Of a stretch of DNA of 64,000 nt, positions 35,367 through 43,141 are shown one piece after another. The position numbers and the translations under genes were made by a program. How positions within the stretch are numbered: position 1 is the stretch's first letter; every line of letters begins with the position of its first letter. The notes under the pieces were generated by a model. It was not told the DNA's origin. It did not search any database and worked only from the letters and a program-made list of their open reading frames with translations. Source of the stretch: JANYHH01 sp965249745 (GTDB taxonomy: Bacteria; Deinococcota; Deinococci; Deinococcales; JAAFIG01); NCBI GenBank assembly GCA_965249745.1, contig OZ252252.1, positions 2,480,001 through 2,544,000 on the forward strand. The letters are read 5' to 3'.

Positions 35367-36517
35367 CCCCGGAATTACAGGACTTGATCTATAAGGTGCG
35401 CTGGATGCCGAAGGGCGACGCCAAAATCGAACGCCTCGAGCAAGTCGTGGCGCTTGCAGATAGCCTCGGCGATTTGGACGCGGGCTTCGATGCCCGTGAC
35501 GACCTGAGCGAAGCCGCCAACGCCTGGGGTCGCCCGGAGAAAGAACTCGTGGCCTTCGCCTGGTGTCTGGCGCAGTACGACCGTGACCCAGAGCGCTTCG
35601 CGGAGTGGGATCACCGCCTGATGTGGACCTACAAGCGCGTGCTCGGGACACTGACCTGCTTCCCGAGCGTCCCACTGACCCGTATTCGCGCCGCCTTCGA
35701 GGACTTCCGGGCGCGACTGCAACGCGGCGGGCACAGCCTCAGCACCCACGACGAGTTCGCGCTTCGGAGCGCCCTGCAAACTGGCGATCAGGCGGCAGTC
35801 GAAGCCGCTCACGCCGCGTTCAGAACCCACACTCGAGCCGCCGACTTGGACTGCCGCGCCTGCCAGTTGCAGGTCGAGGTCCGCTATCAGGTGTTCATCG
35901 GAGACGACGAGGCGGCGGTGAATGCTGCTGCCAAGCTGTTCAAACGCGGCGCACCGAGTTGCAACCGCGTGCCTCACAACACGCACGCTTTCGTGCTGAT
36001 GCCGCTGTTGCGCTTCGGTCGCCTTCAGGAGGCGGCTGAGCATCACCGCGATTACCGCCGCATCGCAAACGACGAGAGCGCTCTCGCTGTGATCGGGCGT
36101 CACCTCGAGTATCTGGGCTACGTCAATGACCTGCCGAACGGCTTGAAGCTGCTGGAAAAGCACCTGGGCTGGGCCTACAAGACGAACGATCTCGAGGATC
36201 GCTACGGCTTTCTGCTCGGGGCGCTTCCGCTGCTGACGCGCTTGACGCGAGCGGGCGCGGGGCTGAACCTGCGCCTCCCGGCAGAGGTCCCCGGTGCTCA
36301 GGAGAGCGGAACCTACGACCCGGCGCAACTCGAGGCAACCATCCGCACCGAGCTGGTGGGGATCGCGGCGCTGTTCGATGCCCGAAATGAGAACGACTTT
36401 TACACGCGGCGCATCCAAGTGGACGAGATGCTGTTGGCGTCCATCAACGCGCCGTTCGCGTTGCCAGAACCGGAGGGCCACAAGCACAAGCCGAAAAAGA
36501 AATCTCCTCGAGCCTGA
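35363..36517 (+). CDS. Unknown helical-repeat protein, Hsp90-operon partner B
   Basis: A 384-aa paralogue of partner A. Matching stretches include ADSLGDLDAGFDARDDLSEAA, ELVAFAWCLAQYDRD, a CRAC motif in place of CSAC, LKLLEKHLGWAYKTNDLEDRYGF, and a FDARNENDFYTRR segment matching FDARNGNDCFVSS of A. The C-terminus is Lys-rich (HKHKPKKKSPRA). The start ATG overlaps the partner A stop by 4 nt. Keeping two diverged copies next to the chaperone suggests a heteromer or two client sets. Function unknown. Confidence 0.82.
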   Translation: MTPELQDLIYKVRWMPKGDAKIERLEQVVALADSLGDLDAGFDARDDLSEAANAWGRPEKELVAFAWCLAQYDRDPERFAEWDHRLMWTYKRVLGTLTCFPSVPLTRIRAAFEDFRARLQRGGHSLSTHDEFALRSALQTGDQAAVEAAHAAFRTHTRAADLDCRACQLQVEVRYQVFIGDDEAAVNAAAKLFKRGAPSCNRVPHNTHAFVLMPLLRFGRLQEAAEHHRDYRRIANDESALAVIGRHLEYLGYVNDLPNGLKLLEKHLGWAYKTNDLEDRYGFLLGALPLLTRLTRAGAGLNLRLPAEVPGAQESGTYDPAQLEATIRTELVGIAALFDARNENDFYTRRIQVDEMLLASINAPFALPEPEGHKHKPKKKSPRA

Positions 36518-36553
36518 ACGTTCAGATGAGACTGAGCGCGTGGCGGGACGCGT

Positions 36554-36559
36554 TAAACT
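36554..36559 (+). promoter_or_regulatory. Leaderless -10 box (TAAACT) of dgt
   Basis: TAAACT lies 7 nt before ATG 36567, which indicates that dgt is transcribed separately from the Hsp90-type operon ending at 36517. Confidence 0.6.
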
Positions 36560-36566
36560 CCAAGCC

Positions 36567-37715
36567 ATGAGAAGCCGCCAGAAACTCGAGGAACTGGAGC
36601 GTTTGACGCTGGAACTGTACGCGGTCCGTTCTGGCGAGTCGCGCGGGCGGCTACACCCGGAATCCGAGAGCGCCTTTCGGACCGTCTTCCAGAAGGACCG
36701 CGACCGCGTGCTGCACACCGGAGCCTTCCGCCGCCTGGAGTATAAAACCCAGGTTTTCGTCAACAACCAAGGCGATTACTACCGCACCCGGCTAACCCAC
36801 ACCCTGGAAGTGTCCCAAGTTGGGCGCACGATTGCTCGAGCGCTCGGCGTCAACGAGGACCTGACCGAGACGATTGCGCTGTCGCACGACCTCGGGCATC
36901 CACCGTTCGGTCACGCCGGGGAAACGATTCTGGACGAATTGATGCGCGGTCACGGCGGGTTCGATCACAACAAGCAATCGTTTCGCGTCGTCACCAAGCT
37001 GGAAAAACGCTACCCAGAATTCGATGGCTTGAACCTCGCCTGGGAAACCTTAGAGGGAATTGTCAAGCACGAGACTGAGTACGACATCAGCGACGCCAGC
37101 GAATTTGAACCGACCTGGCGGGCCAGTTTAGAGGCACAAATTGCCAATATGGCCGACGAGACTGCCTACAACGCGCACGACTTGGACGACGGCTTACGAT
37201 CTGGTCTGCTCGAGCCGGGACAACTGACCGAAATCCGTGTCTGGCAGCGGATGTGCCGGGAGTTGGGGTACAACCCGGAGCGCCTTTCAGAGTTGGAACG
37301 CCGCGTCCTGATCCGCGAACTCTTGGGCTGGGTCATCACCGACATCGTGCAGACCACCGCCGCCCAGATCGCTGGGCAGAACGTGCAAACCCTGGAAGAC
37401 GTGCGCGACGCCTCGAGTGTGCTGGTGGCGCACTCTCCGGAGGTGCGCGAAGAGCTGAAAGAGTTGAAGCAGTTCTTGTACGCCAATTTTTACTACCACT
37501 ACCGCGTCATGCGACAGGTTCACAAGGCGGAGCATATTTTGACCGGACTGTTCAAGGCGTTCACCTCGAGACCGACGATGCTCCCCCCGAGCCACGTGGC
37601 GCGGATTGCCGTGAATGGCTTGGAGTGTGCCGTCTGCGATTACGTGGCCGGCATGACGGACCGCTTTGCGATGGACGAGTACAACCGATTGTTCGAGCCA
37701 TACGAACGCACCTGA
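36567..37715 (+). CDS. dgt: Deoxyguanosinetriphosphate triphosphohydrolase-like protein
   Basis: A 382-aa HD-superfamily dNTPase that cleaves dNTP to deoxynucleoside and triphosphate, trimming dNTP pools. Motifs: KDRDRVLHTGAFRRLEYKTQVF, the metal His and HD pair in RLTHTLEVSQ and SHDLGHPPFGHAGE, and ADETAYNAHDLDD. The length fits the bacterial dGTPase type 2/3 group. A longer frame to 36294 lies within the previous gene and is rejected; the -10 box supports ATG 36567. Confidence 0.93.
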   Translation: MRSRQKLEELERLTLELYAVRSGESRGRLHPESESAFRTVFQKDRDRVLHTGAFRRLEYKTQVFVNNQGDYYRTRLTHTLEVSQVGRTIARALGVNEDLTETIALSHDLGHPPFGHAGETILDELMRGHGGFDHNKQSFRVVTKLEKRYPEFDGLNLAWETLEGIVKHETEYDISDASEFEPTWRASLEAQIANMADETAYNAHDLDDGLRSGLLEPGQLTEIRVWQRMCRELGYNPERLSELERRVLIRELLGWVITDIVQTTAAQIAGQNVQTLEDVRDASSVLVAHSPEVREELKELKQFLYANFYYHYRVMRQVHKAEHILTGLFKAFTSRPTMLPPSHVARIAVNGLECAVCDYVAGMTDRFAMDEYNRLFEPYERT

Positions 37716-38029
37716 AGAATGAGGTCAGAAGGCTCGAGACCAAGGGACGCCAGTGTGCGTGTCTTCAGCATGACGTGGGAAACCGCGCGAAAGCGTAATG
37801 AGAGGATCGTGCAATCTGCACGCAACGGACGCGAAGCGAGTTGCCTACGATCTTCGTCTAGTTTAGAGAAACGACGATTGGGATGTCTCGAGCAAGAACG
37901 CTATCAGCCGGGTTTGGCCTGCCAAACCCCTACGGAAAATTGTGGGACTCGAGGCTGTCAGCTCAAACCGGTTTCGGGCGTTCATGGGGATCGTCGCTAT
38001 GAAACATGCGGGATGACCGCGCAATCAAG
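37716..38029. other. Convergent gap with a palindromic element
   Basis: This 314-nt gap separates the convergent dgt and MocR genes. It carries the palindrome at 37910-37936 and two CTCGAG sites. No gene is supported; open frames across it lack ribosome-binding sites. Confidence 0.5.
37910..37936. repeat. Palindromic element (GGGTTTGGC/GCCAAACCC + CTACGGA)
   Basis: Perfect 9-bp arms around CT, followed by CTACGGA. The same design recurs at 58249-58275, where GGGTTTGGC-AA-GCCAATCCC is followed by CTACGGA, and a GGATGTCTCGAG accompanies both. It is a dispersed intergenic repeat. Confidence 0.65.
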
Positions 38030-39442
38030 TTATTGCAGCGAATGGCCAACAAACTTGTCCTGCCACAACTTTCCTAACCGCCCAATCCCCTCCTCGAGTT
38101 GCGCTTCGGTGGCAGCCGCGAACGACAGCCGCAGGTACGCCCCGGTCGGTTCCGCCGGGAACCAAGCGCGGCCCGCGTGAACCTGAACGCCGCATCCAGC
38201 CGCCGCGCGGGAAAACTCGAGGTCGTCGCCGGGAATCTGGACCCACAGTCCAAAACCGCCGCTGGGCACTGTCGGCACGCTCGCCTCTGGGAAGTGCGTT
38301 GCCAGGGCGCGCAGAGCGGCGTCGCGGCGTGAGCGGAGGCGTTCGCGGAGTTGCTTGACGTGTTTGTTCCAGGCGTTGCTGGTGACCAACTCGAGTGCGA
38401 CTTCCTGCATGAACTGCGAAACGAACAGATCGTCCACGCTCCGCATGACGCGCAGGCGTTCGCGCACCGCGCCTCGAGCAATGATCGCGGCGACGCGCAG
38501 GCTCGGGGCGGCGCTTTTGCTGAGGCTGCGCAGGTACACCACCCGTCCCGGCTCGAGGCTGTGCAGGGTCGGTGCGAGTGTGCCGGAAAGGGTGAAGTCC
38601 CTGGCGTAATCGTCTTCAATGATGAACGCGCCGTGACGGGCGGCAATTTCCAGCAGTTCCATGCGACGTTTCTGGCTGAGAACCGCACCTGTCGGGTTCT
38701 GGTAGAGCGGTTGCAGGTAAATCACCCGTGCGCCGGACGATTGCAGCGCCGCCTCGAGCAGACTGGTGCGGAGGCCGTCGCCGTCCACGGGAACCGGTAT
38801 CGTCTGCAAGCCCGCCGCCTGACACGCGGCGAGCGCTCCAAAGTACGTGGGACTCTCCAAGCAAACCGCACCGCCCGCCGGGACGAGCGCACGCAGCGTG
38901 GAGGTGACCGCCGCCTGCCCGCCGGGGGCGATCAGCACGTCACTGCTGCGCGTGTCACCGCCGATCTGCGCGGCGAACCAGGCGCGCAGCGGTTCGCTAC
39001 CTTCGCGGGGGGCGCGATGCCAGACGCCGGGACGCTTGGATGCGCGTGTCACGGCCCGCTCGAGGGCGGACAGGGGTTGCAGCGTCTCGTCGGGGTAGCC
39101 GCTCCCGAGGATGATCGCGCCGTCGCCGGGCGGGGTCAGCAGGCGTTGCAGCTCCTCGCTCACGCCGCCTCGAGCGCCGAGGGTGACGCTCTGCCAGCCA
39201 AGGTCCAGGGTCGCGGTGGGCGCGGGTGGGTGCGCCACGAAGGTTCCGCTCCCGGGTCGGGTGACAAGTTGACCCGTGCGCGTGAGTTGCGATAACGCCC
39301 TGGAAACGGTGACCGGCGAGACGCGGTGTTTCGTGACCAACTCGCGCACACTGGGAATCCGGTCTCCAGGCTGCAACGCGCTGATTTCCGCGCCGAGTTC
39401 CTGAACGATTCGGCTGCTCGAGTTGACGGCTGACTTGGACAT
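38030..39442 (-). CDS. MocR-type (GntR-aminotransferase) regulator
   Basis: A 470-aa chimeric regulator. Residues 1-75 form a GntR winged helix (LQPGDRIPSVRELVTKHRVSPVTVSRALSQLTRTGQLVTRPGSGTFV). The rest is a class I aminotransferase fold with the PLP lysine probably in YLRSLSKSAAPSLRVA, plus IYLQPLYQNPTGAVLS and EDDYARDF. MocR proteins sense PLP or amines and usually control an adjacent divergent gene; here that is a DMT exporter. The frame extends to 39847 inside that gene; ATG 39442 is preferred, with TATGAT 6 nt upstream. Confidence 0.93.
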   Translation of the reverse strand: MSKSAVNSSSRIVQELGAEISALQPGDRIPSVRELVTKHRVSPVTVSRALSQLTRTGQLVTRPGSGTFVAHPPAPTATLDLGWQSVTLGARGGVSEELQRLLTPPGDGAIILGSGYPDETLQPLSALERAVTRASKRPGVWHRAPREGSEPLRAWFAAQIGGDTRSSDVLIAPGGQAAVTSTLRALVPAGGAVCLESPTYFGALAACQAAGLQTIPVPVDGDGLRTSLLEAALQSSGARVIYLQPLYQNPTGAVLSQKRRMELLEIAARHGAFIIEDDYARDFTLSGTLAPTLHSLEPGRVVYLRSLSKSAAPSLRVAAIIARGAVRERLRVMRSVDDLFVSQFMQEVALELVTSNAWNKHVKQLRERLRSRRDAALRALATHFPEASVPTVPSGGFGLWVQIPGDDLEFSRAAAGCGVQVHAGRAWFPAEPTGAYLRLSFAAATEAQLEEGIGRLGKLWQDKFVGHSLQ

Positions 39443-39544
39443 GGTGTTATCATAGTACGTGAAGAAACTTAGTAACGCTATCGCCTTGACTCTAGTAACA
39501 CCCCTGATTGTGGTCCGCCTCGAGCGTTCAAATCTGGCGGCGCG
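39443..39544. promoter_or_regulatory. Divergent promoter region of the MocR and exporter genes
   Basis: The region holds the MocR -10 box (TATGAT on the minus strand, 39449-39454), a GTGTTA and a distant inverted TAACAC, and repeated TAGTAAC words (about 39471 and 39493). Spaced repeats of this kind are typical of MocR binding. A TTGACT at about 39486 may be the exporter -35. Confidence 0.5.
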
Positions 39545-40438
39545 ATGACCGCTGCCCTGCCGCGCTCCCGCGAACTCGAGGGGACGCTGTACGCGCTCCT
39601 CGGGGTGCTGGCGTTCTCGTTCACCCTGGTAGCAACTCGAGTCGCCGTGCCAGTGATGGGTGGAACCTTCGTCGGTCTCGGGCGCGCCCTGATCGCCGCC
39701 CTGCTGGCGGGCGGCGTCTTGCTGGCTCGAGGGGAACGCCCTCCGGAGCGCCGCCACGTCATCCCGTTGCTGGTCACGGCCCTCGGGGTCGTGGTCGGGT
39801 TTCCGATCTTTAGCAGTCTGGCGGTGGTTCACGTTCCCGCGATTCACGGCGTCGTCATCATCGGGCTGCTGCCCGCCGCGACCGCCGTGCTGGGCGTGCT
39901 GCGCGGACGGGAACGGGTCCCGCCGCTGTTCTGGGGCGCGGTGTTGCTCGGGGTGATTGGCATCCTGGTCTTCGCCTTCACCGAGGGTGCGGGCGCGTTG
40001 CGGCTCGAGGATGGATTCTTGCTGGCGGCCGTGCTGCTGGGCGCAATCGGCTACGCCGAGGGCGGGCGACTGGCGAAAGAGCTAGGGGGCTGGCGCGTGA
40101 TCTGCTGGGCGCTGGTGCTGATCGCGCCGTTTCTGGTCGCGCCGGTCGCGTTGAACCTGCCGCAGGATTTCGCCGCGATCACCCCGCTCGCCTGGCTGTG
40201 CTTCGCGTACGTCAGCGCCTTTTCAATGTTCCTCGGGTTTTTCGCCTGGTATCACGGCATGGCACTGGCGGGAATCGCCCGGAGCAGCCAGCTTCAACTC
40301 GTGCAGCCCTTGTTGAGCGTCACCTGGGCGGCGCTGCTCCTGGGAGAATCCATCAAGCCGCAAACAATTATCGCCTTGGTCATCGTGCTGTTCAGCGTGG
40401 CACTGTCGCGCCTGGCCAGAGAACGGCGGGCGGCATGA
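39545..40438 (+). CDS. EamA/DMT-family transporter
   Basis: A 297-aa inner-membrane protein with ten hydrophobic helices in two EamA repeats (start LEGTLYALLGVLAFSFTLVATRVAVP; second half LEDGFLLAAVLLGAIGYAEGGRLAKELG). DMT-family proteins export amino acids, amines or metabolites. It is divergent from a MocR regulator, a common regulator-transporter pair. A 4-nt ATGA overlap couples it to the acetyltransferase that follows, so export and acetylation of one metabolite are likely linked. Confidence 0.92.
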   Translation: MTAALPRSRELEGTLYALLGVLAFSFTLVATRVAVPVMGGTFVGLGRALIAALLAGGVLLARGERPPERRHVIPLLVTALGVVVGFPIFSSLAVVHVPAIHGVVIIGLLPAATAVLGVLRGRERVPPLFWGAVLLGVIGILVFAFTEGAGALRLEDGFLLAAVLLGAIGYAEGGRLAKELGGWRVICWALVLIAPFLVAPVALNLPQDFAAITPLAWLCFAYVSAFSMFLGFFAWYHGMALAGIARSSQLQLVQPLLSVTWAALLLGESIKPQTIIALVIVLFSVALSRLARERRAA

Positions 40439-40860
40439 ACATCCAACATCAGGGATACACGATCAGCACCGATCCGGCGCAGTTGCAACCCGAGGCCATC
40501 GTCGCGGCACTCGCCCGGATGTACTGGTCCAGCGGGCGATCAAAGGAACGCGTCATTCGCTCGCTCGAGGGGTCGTTATGCTTTGGGGTGTATCACGAGG
40601 GCGCGCAAGTCGGACTGGCCAGGGTCATCACCGACCGCGTCACTTTCGCGCTTCTTTGCGACGTGTACATCCTCGAGGCTCACCGGGGGCATGGGCTGGG
40701 GAAGCTGTTGATCGAGGCGGTCGTGACGTACCCGGATTTTCAGGAGATTCGGCGGCTTTTGTTGGCCACGAAAGACGCGCACGGCCTGTACGCCCAGTTT
40801 GGGTTCACCGCGCTGAACGCCCCGGAACGTTGGATGGAACGCTTCGATCCGAACGCTTGA
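40435..40860 (+). CDS. GNAT-family N-acetyltransferase
   Basis: A 141-aa acetyltransferase with the acetyl-CoA loop in VYILEAHRGHGLGKLLIEAVV and the closing YAQFGFTALNAPERWMER. The start overlaps the exporter stop (ATGA); the longer frame is a shadow inside the exporter gene. Its substrate is probably a small amine or amino acid handled by the same unit. Confidence 0.92.
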   Translation: MNIQHQGYTISTDPAQLQPEAIVAALARMYWSSGRSKERVIRSLEGSLCFGVYHEGAQVGLARVITDRVTFALLCDVYILEAHRGHGLGKLLIEAVVTYPDFQEIRRLLLATKDAHGLYAQFGFTALNAPERWMERFDPNA

Positions 40861-41170
40861 GCGCAGGATAGGAGCCAACCTGTATTCACCCCGGCCAGTA
40901 CGACACCGAGTTCTATTGTTTCAACGCCCTGATAGACGAACTCGCGCACTCCATCACGGGGTATCTGCGGCAAGATTCCTGGAGGTCCAGCCATGGCTCG
41001 AGGGTGAAGACCAGGTATTACTGGGAGACATAGGAAAGCCATCATGAATTCTCGACCCACCTATAGCATCTCGAGGCGAAAGGCCAGCATCGGCGTTCGT
41101 ATGGCGATGGCAGGCTTGAACATCTGACTGCGAAATATCAGGCTCGAGAGGTTGAACCAAAGGAGCACCT
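40861..41170. other. Gap with a possible gene remnant
   Basis: Frame 40871-41034 reads without a stop as PGQYDTEFYCFNALIDELAHS and onward, a protein-like stretch of about 50 codons with no start codon or ribosome-binding site; it may be a remnant. A 27-codon frame at 41044-41127 has only a weak purine-rich leader. The PhzF ribosome-binding site (AGGAG) ends the region. Confidence 0.35.
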
Positions 41171-42028
41171 GTGAAGCAACGTCGTTTCAAAATGGTGGAT
41201 GTCTTCGCCGTAGAGGCGTACCTAGGAAATCCCTTGGCTGTGGTCGTGGACGCCGAAGGTCTAAGCGGCGAGGAGATGCAGCGCTTCGCCTGCTGGATGA
41301 ACCTGAGTGAGACGGCGTTTCTATTGCCACCCTCGAGCAGTCAGGCGGATTACCGACTGCGAATCTTCACCCCAGTCCGCGAGTTGCCGTTCGCCGGGCA
41401 TCCCACACTGGGAAGCTGTCACGCTTGGCTCGAGGCTGGCGGACGGACGCATGATCCGACGGTGGTCGTTCAAGAGTGCCCAGCGGGACTCGTCACCATC
41501 CGGTCAGGCAGGGGAGAACACACAGGGCAACTCAGCTTTGCCGCCCCACCGCTCGTTCGTACCGGCCCGGTGGAGCCTGAGCTGTTAGCCGAAATCGCTC
41601 GAGTCTTGCGAATTTCACCGTCCGAGATCCTGCATCATCAATGGGTGGACAACGGTCCCGGCTGGGTTGCGGTCATGTTGCGCTCAGCCGAGGCGGTGCT
41701 CACCCTCGAGCCTGATCTGGGAACGATGTCTGACCTGGAGTTGGGTGTCGTGGGCGCGTACCCGGACGGGGGTGACGCGCAGTTTGAGCTGCGGGCGCTG
41801 ATCTCCAAGGGAACCTCCAGCCCTTACGAAGACCCGGTCACCGGAAGTCTTAACGCCAGCGTCGCCGGGTGGCTGATCGGGGCTGGACTCGCCCCGGAGC
41901 GATATAGGGCGTCCCAAGGAACCCGGCTCGGGCGCAGCGGCAGGGTTTACCTCGAGCGTGACCCTCAGGGTCAGGTCTGGGTCGGCGGGAGAACCGTCAC
42001 TTGCGTTGACGGTCAGGTTCTGTTGTGA
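41171..42028 (+). CDS. PhzF-family isomerase/epimerase
   Basis: A 285-aa protein of the PhzF/diaminopimelate epimerase-like fold. The catalytic Glu is in MNLSETAFLL, and the family block FTPVRELPFAGHPTLGSCHAWL and YEDPVTGSLNASVAGWL are present. PhzF isomerises a phenazine precursor, but most homologues have unknown substrates and there is no phenazine cluster here. GTG 41171 has AGGAG 5 nt upstream. Confidence 0.93.
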   Translation: MKQRRFKMVDVFAVEAYLGNPLAVVVDAEGLSGEEMQRFACWMNLSETAFLLPPSSSQADYRLRIFTPVRELPFAGHPTLGSCHAWLEAGGRTHDPTVVVQECPAGLVTIRSGRGEHTGQLSFAAPPLVRTGPVEPELLAEIARVLRISPSEILHHQWVDNGPGWVAVMLRSAEAVLTLEPDLGTMSDLELGVVGAYPDGGDAQFELRALISKGTSSPYEDPVTGSLNASVAGWLIGAGLAPERYRASQGTRLGRSGRVYLERDPQGQVWVGGRTVTCVDGQVLL

Positions 42029-42053
42029 CTCGAGCCTTACCGGACGCCTTCTT

Positions 42054-42105
42054 GCAGGCCAAAAAGTAGACCCCGAGGGCAATCGGGGTCTACTTTTTGG
42101 CCTGC
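42054..42105. terminator. Bidirectional intrinsic terminator, 23-bp perfect stem
   Basis: Arms GCAGGCCAAAAAGTAG... and their exact complement surround a 6-nt loop (GGGCAA). The A5/T5 stretches inside the arms give a T-tract on both strands. It serves the convergent PhzF and DUF2171 genes. Confidence 0.9.
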
Positions 42106-42107
42106 TG

Positions 42108-42419
42108 TTACATCCTCGGGGTTTGGCCACTGCCGCTCATATTGCCTGGTGCGCCCTCTGATTTCCATTCGCGCATGACGCTCTGGGCGTCCTTGGAAAG
42201 ATGGACCGCGTTACCGTCCACCGATTCGACCCAAGACATAGGAATGTAATGGTGCATTCCGTCCTTAGAGTCGCTCTTGGTGAGTTTAATCATGTCACCT
42301 TCGACACCGTCCACAGTTCCGATGTGCTCACCGGAAACGCCGTTCATCGAGCCAGCGCCCTTGGCGTGGACCATCATGTGCTCGCGGATGTTCATGCTTG
42401 ACTTGTCCGAATTCATCAT
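42108..42419 (-). CDS. DUF2171 family protein
   Basis: A 103-aa soluble protein: MNIREHMMVHAKGAGSMNGVSGEHIGTVDGVEGDMIKLTKSD in pieces, then HHYIPMSWVESVDGNAVHLSKDA. The pattern of a short N-terminal IREHMxV, an H/IGxVDxVEGDxIKLTK block and an HYIPxxWVxxVD block is that of DUF2171, a small PRC-barrel-like family linked with stress responses. AGGAGG precedes the start; two adjacent ATGs (42419, 42416) are possible. It ends just before the shared terminator. Confidence 0.88.
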   Translation of the reverse strand: MMNSDKSSMNIREHMMVHAKGAGSMNGVSGEHIGTVDGVEGDMIKLTKSDSKDGMHHYIPMSWVESVDGNAVHLSKDAQSVMREWKSEGAPGNMSGSGQTPRM

Positions 42420-42500
42420 AAAAACCTCCTTGTCGCTTGGAGGCCCAGTCTGCTTCCATGAACTGAAGCCAATTTGAATCTGGTCTGAAAACCGACTTGG

Positions 42501-43061
42501 CTACTTCGTGACCGGTTTGAACAGCTCCATACCGCCCGCCGCCAAGAACCGCGCCTCGAGCGCCGCTTTCTCTTCACCCGGCTTGCTGGTCGCATCCCCC
42601 GGCAGGCTGCCCGCAAACGCCTCGAGCGCGTCGGGGTAGCCGTCACCGTCGGAATCGGCGACCGGTTTGAAACCGGCATCGAACCGGGTTTTCAAGGCAT
42701 CCAGGCTCAAACTGGGTTTGTCGTCCCGGTCCTTCTGGTTCGTCCCCGCCAGGAATTCAAACGTGTCGGGATAACCGTCGTGGTCGGTATCACCGCCGTA
42801 GCGCAAGGCGCTATAAATCGCGTCTTGGATGGTTTGCTTCTTGCCGCGCCAGAAGCCGACCGCCAGTCCGAACGAGTTCCACGGCGCATCGCCCTTTGGG
42901 TTGACGTGGCAGATCTGGCAGGCCGCCACCGCCAAGGCGCTCTGCGGTAGCCGCTCGAGTCTCATCGTCTTGAACGCCACCGCCTCATACCCACCCCGCG
43001 CCAGTACGGGTACGGCGATCAGGAGAAGACAGGCGGTCAGGAGGAATCTCAAAGCGTTCAT
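42501..43061 (-). CDS. Exported protein with c-type haem motif and calcium repeats
   Basis: A 186-aa protein with a signal peptide (MNALRFLLTACLLLIAVPVLA). Residues about 48-52 hold CQICH, the c-type haem-attachment motif. Two acidic loops follow (DTDHDGYPDTFEFLAGTN and DSDGDGYPDALEAFAGS), typical of thrombospondin type-3/EF-hand-like calcium sites. A CxxCH with such loops suggests a periplasmic redox or binding protein that is haem-loaded only if a cytochrome c maturation system exists. ATG 43061 is chosen because the signal peptide begins there. Confidence 0.8.
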   Translation of the reverse strand: MNALRFLLTACLLLIAVPVLARGGYEAVAFKTMRLERLPQSALAVAACQICHVNPKGDAPWNSFGLAVGFWRGKKQTIQDAIYSALRYGGDTDHDGYPDTFEFLAGTNQKDRDDKPSLSLDALKTRFDAGFKPVADSDGDGYPDALEAFAGSLPGDATSKPGEEKAALEARFLAAGGMELFKPVTK

Positions 43062-43141
43062 CTTGTTTTTGATGCCGGTTGCAGCCCAGCGGTTCCCGCT
43101 TACAAGCTCCCGTGAAACCTGCCTCACCTCGAGCCTTTTAT

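Noticed and set aside
39478..39847. N-terminal extension of the MocR gene into the exporter gene
   Set aside because: The extension is low in hydrophobic residues and overlaps the exporter; a -10 box supports the shorter start.
40871..41034. Unstarted protein-like frame after the GNAT gene
   Set aside because: No start codon, no ribosome-binding site and no recognised family; noted as a possible remnant only.
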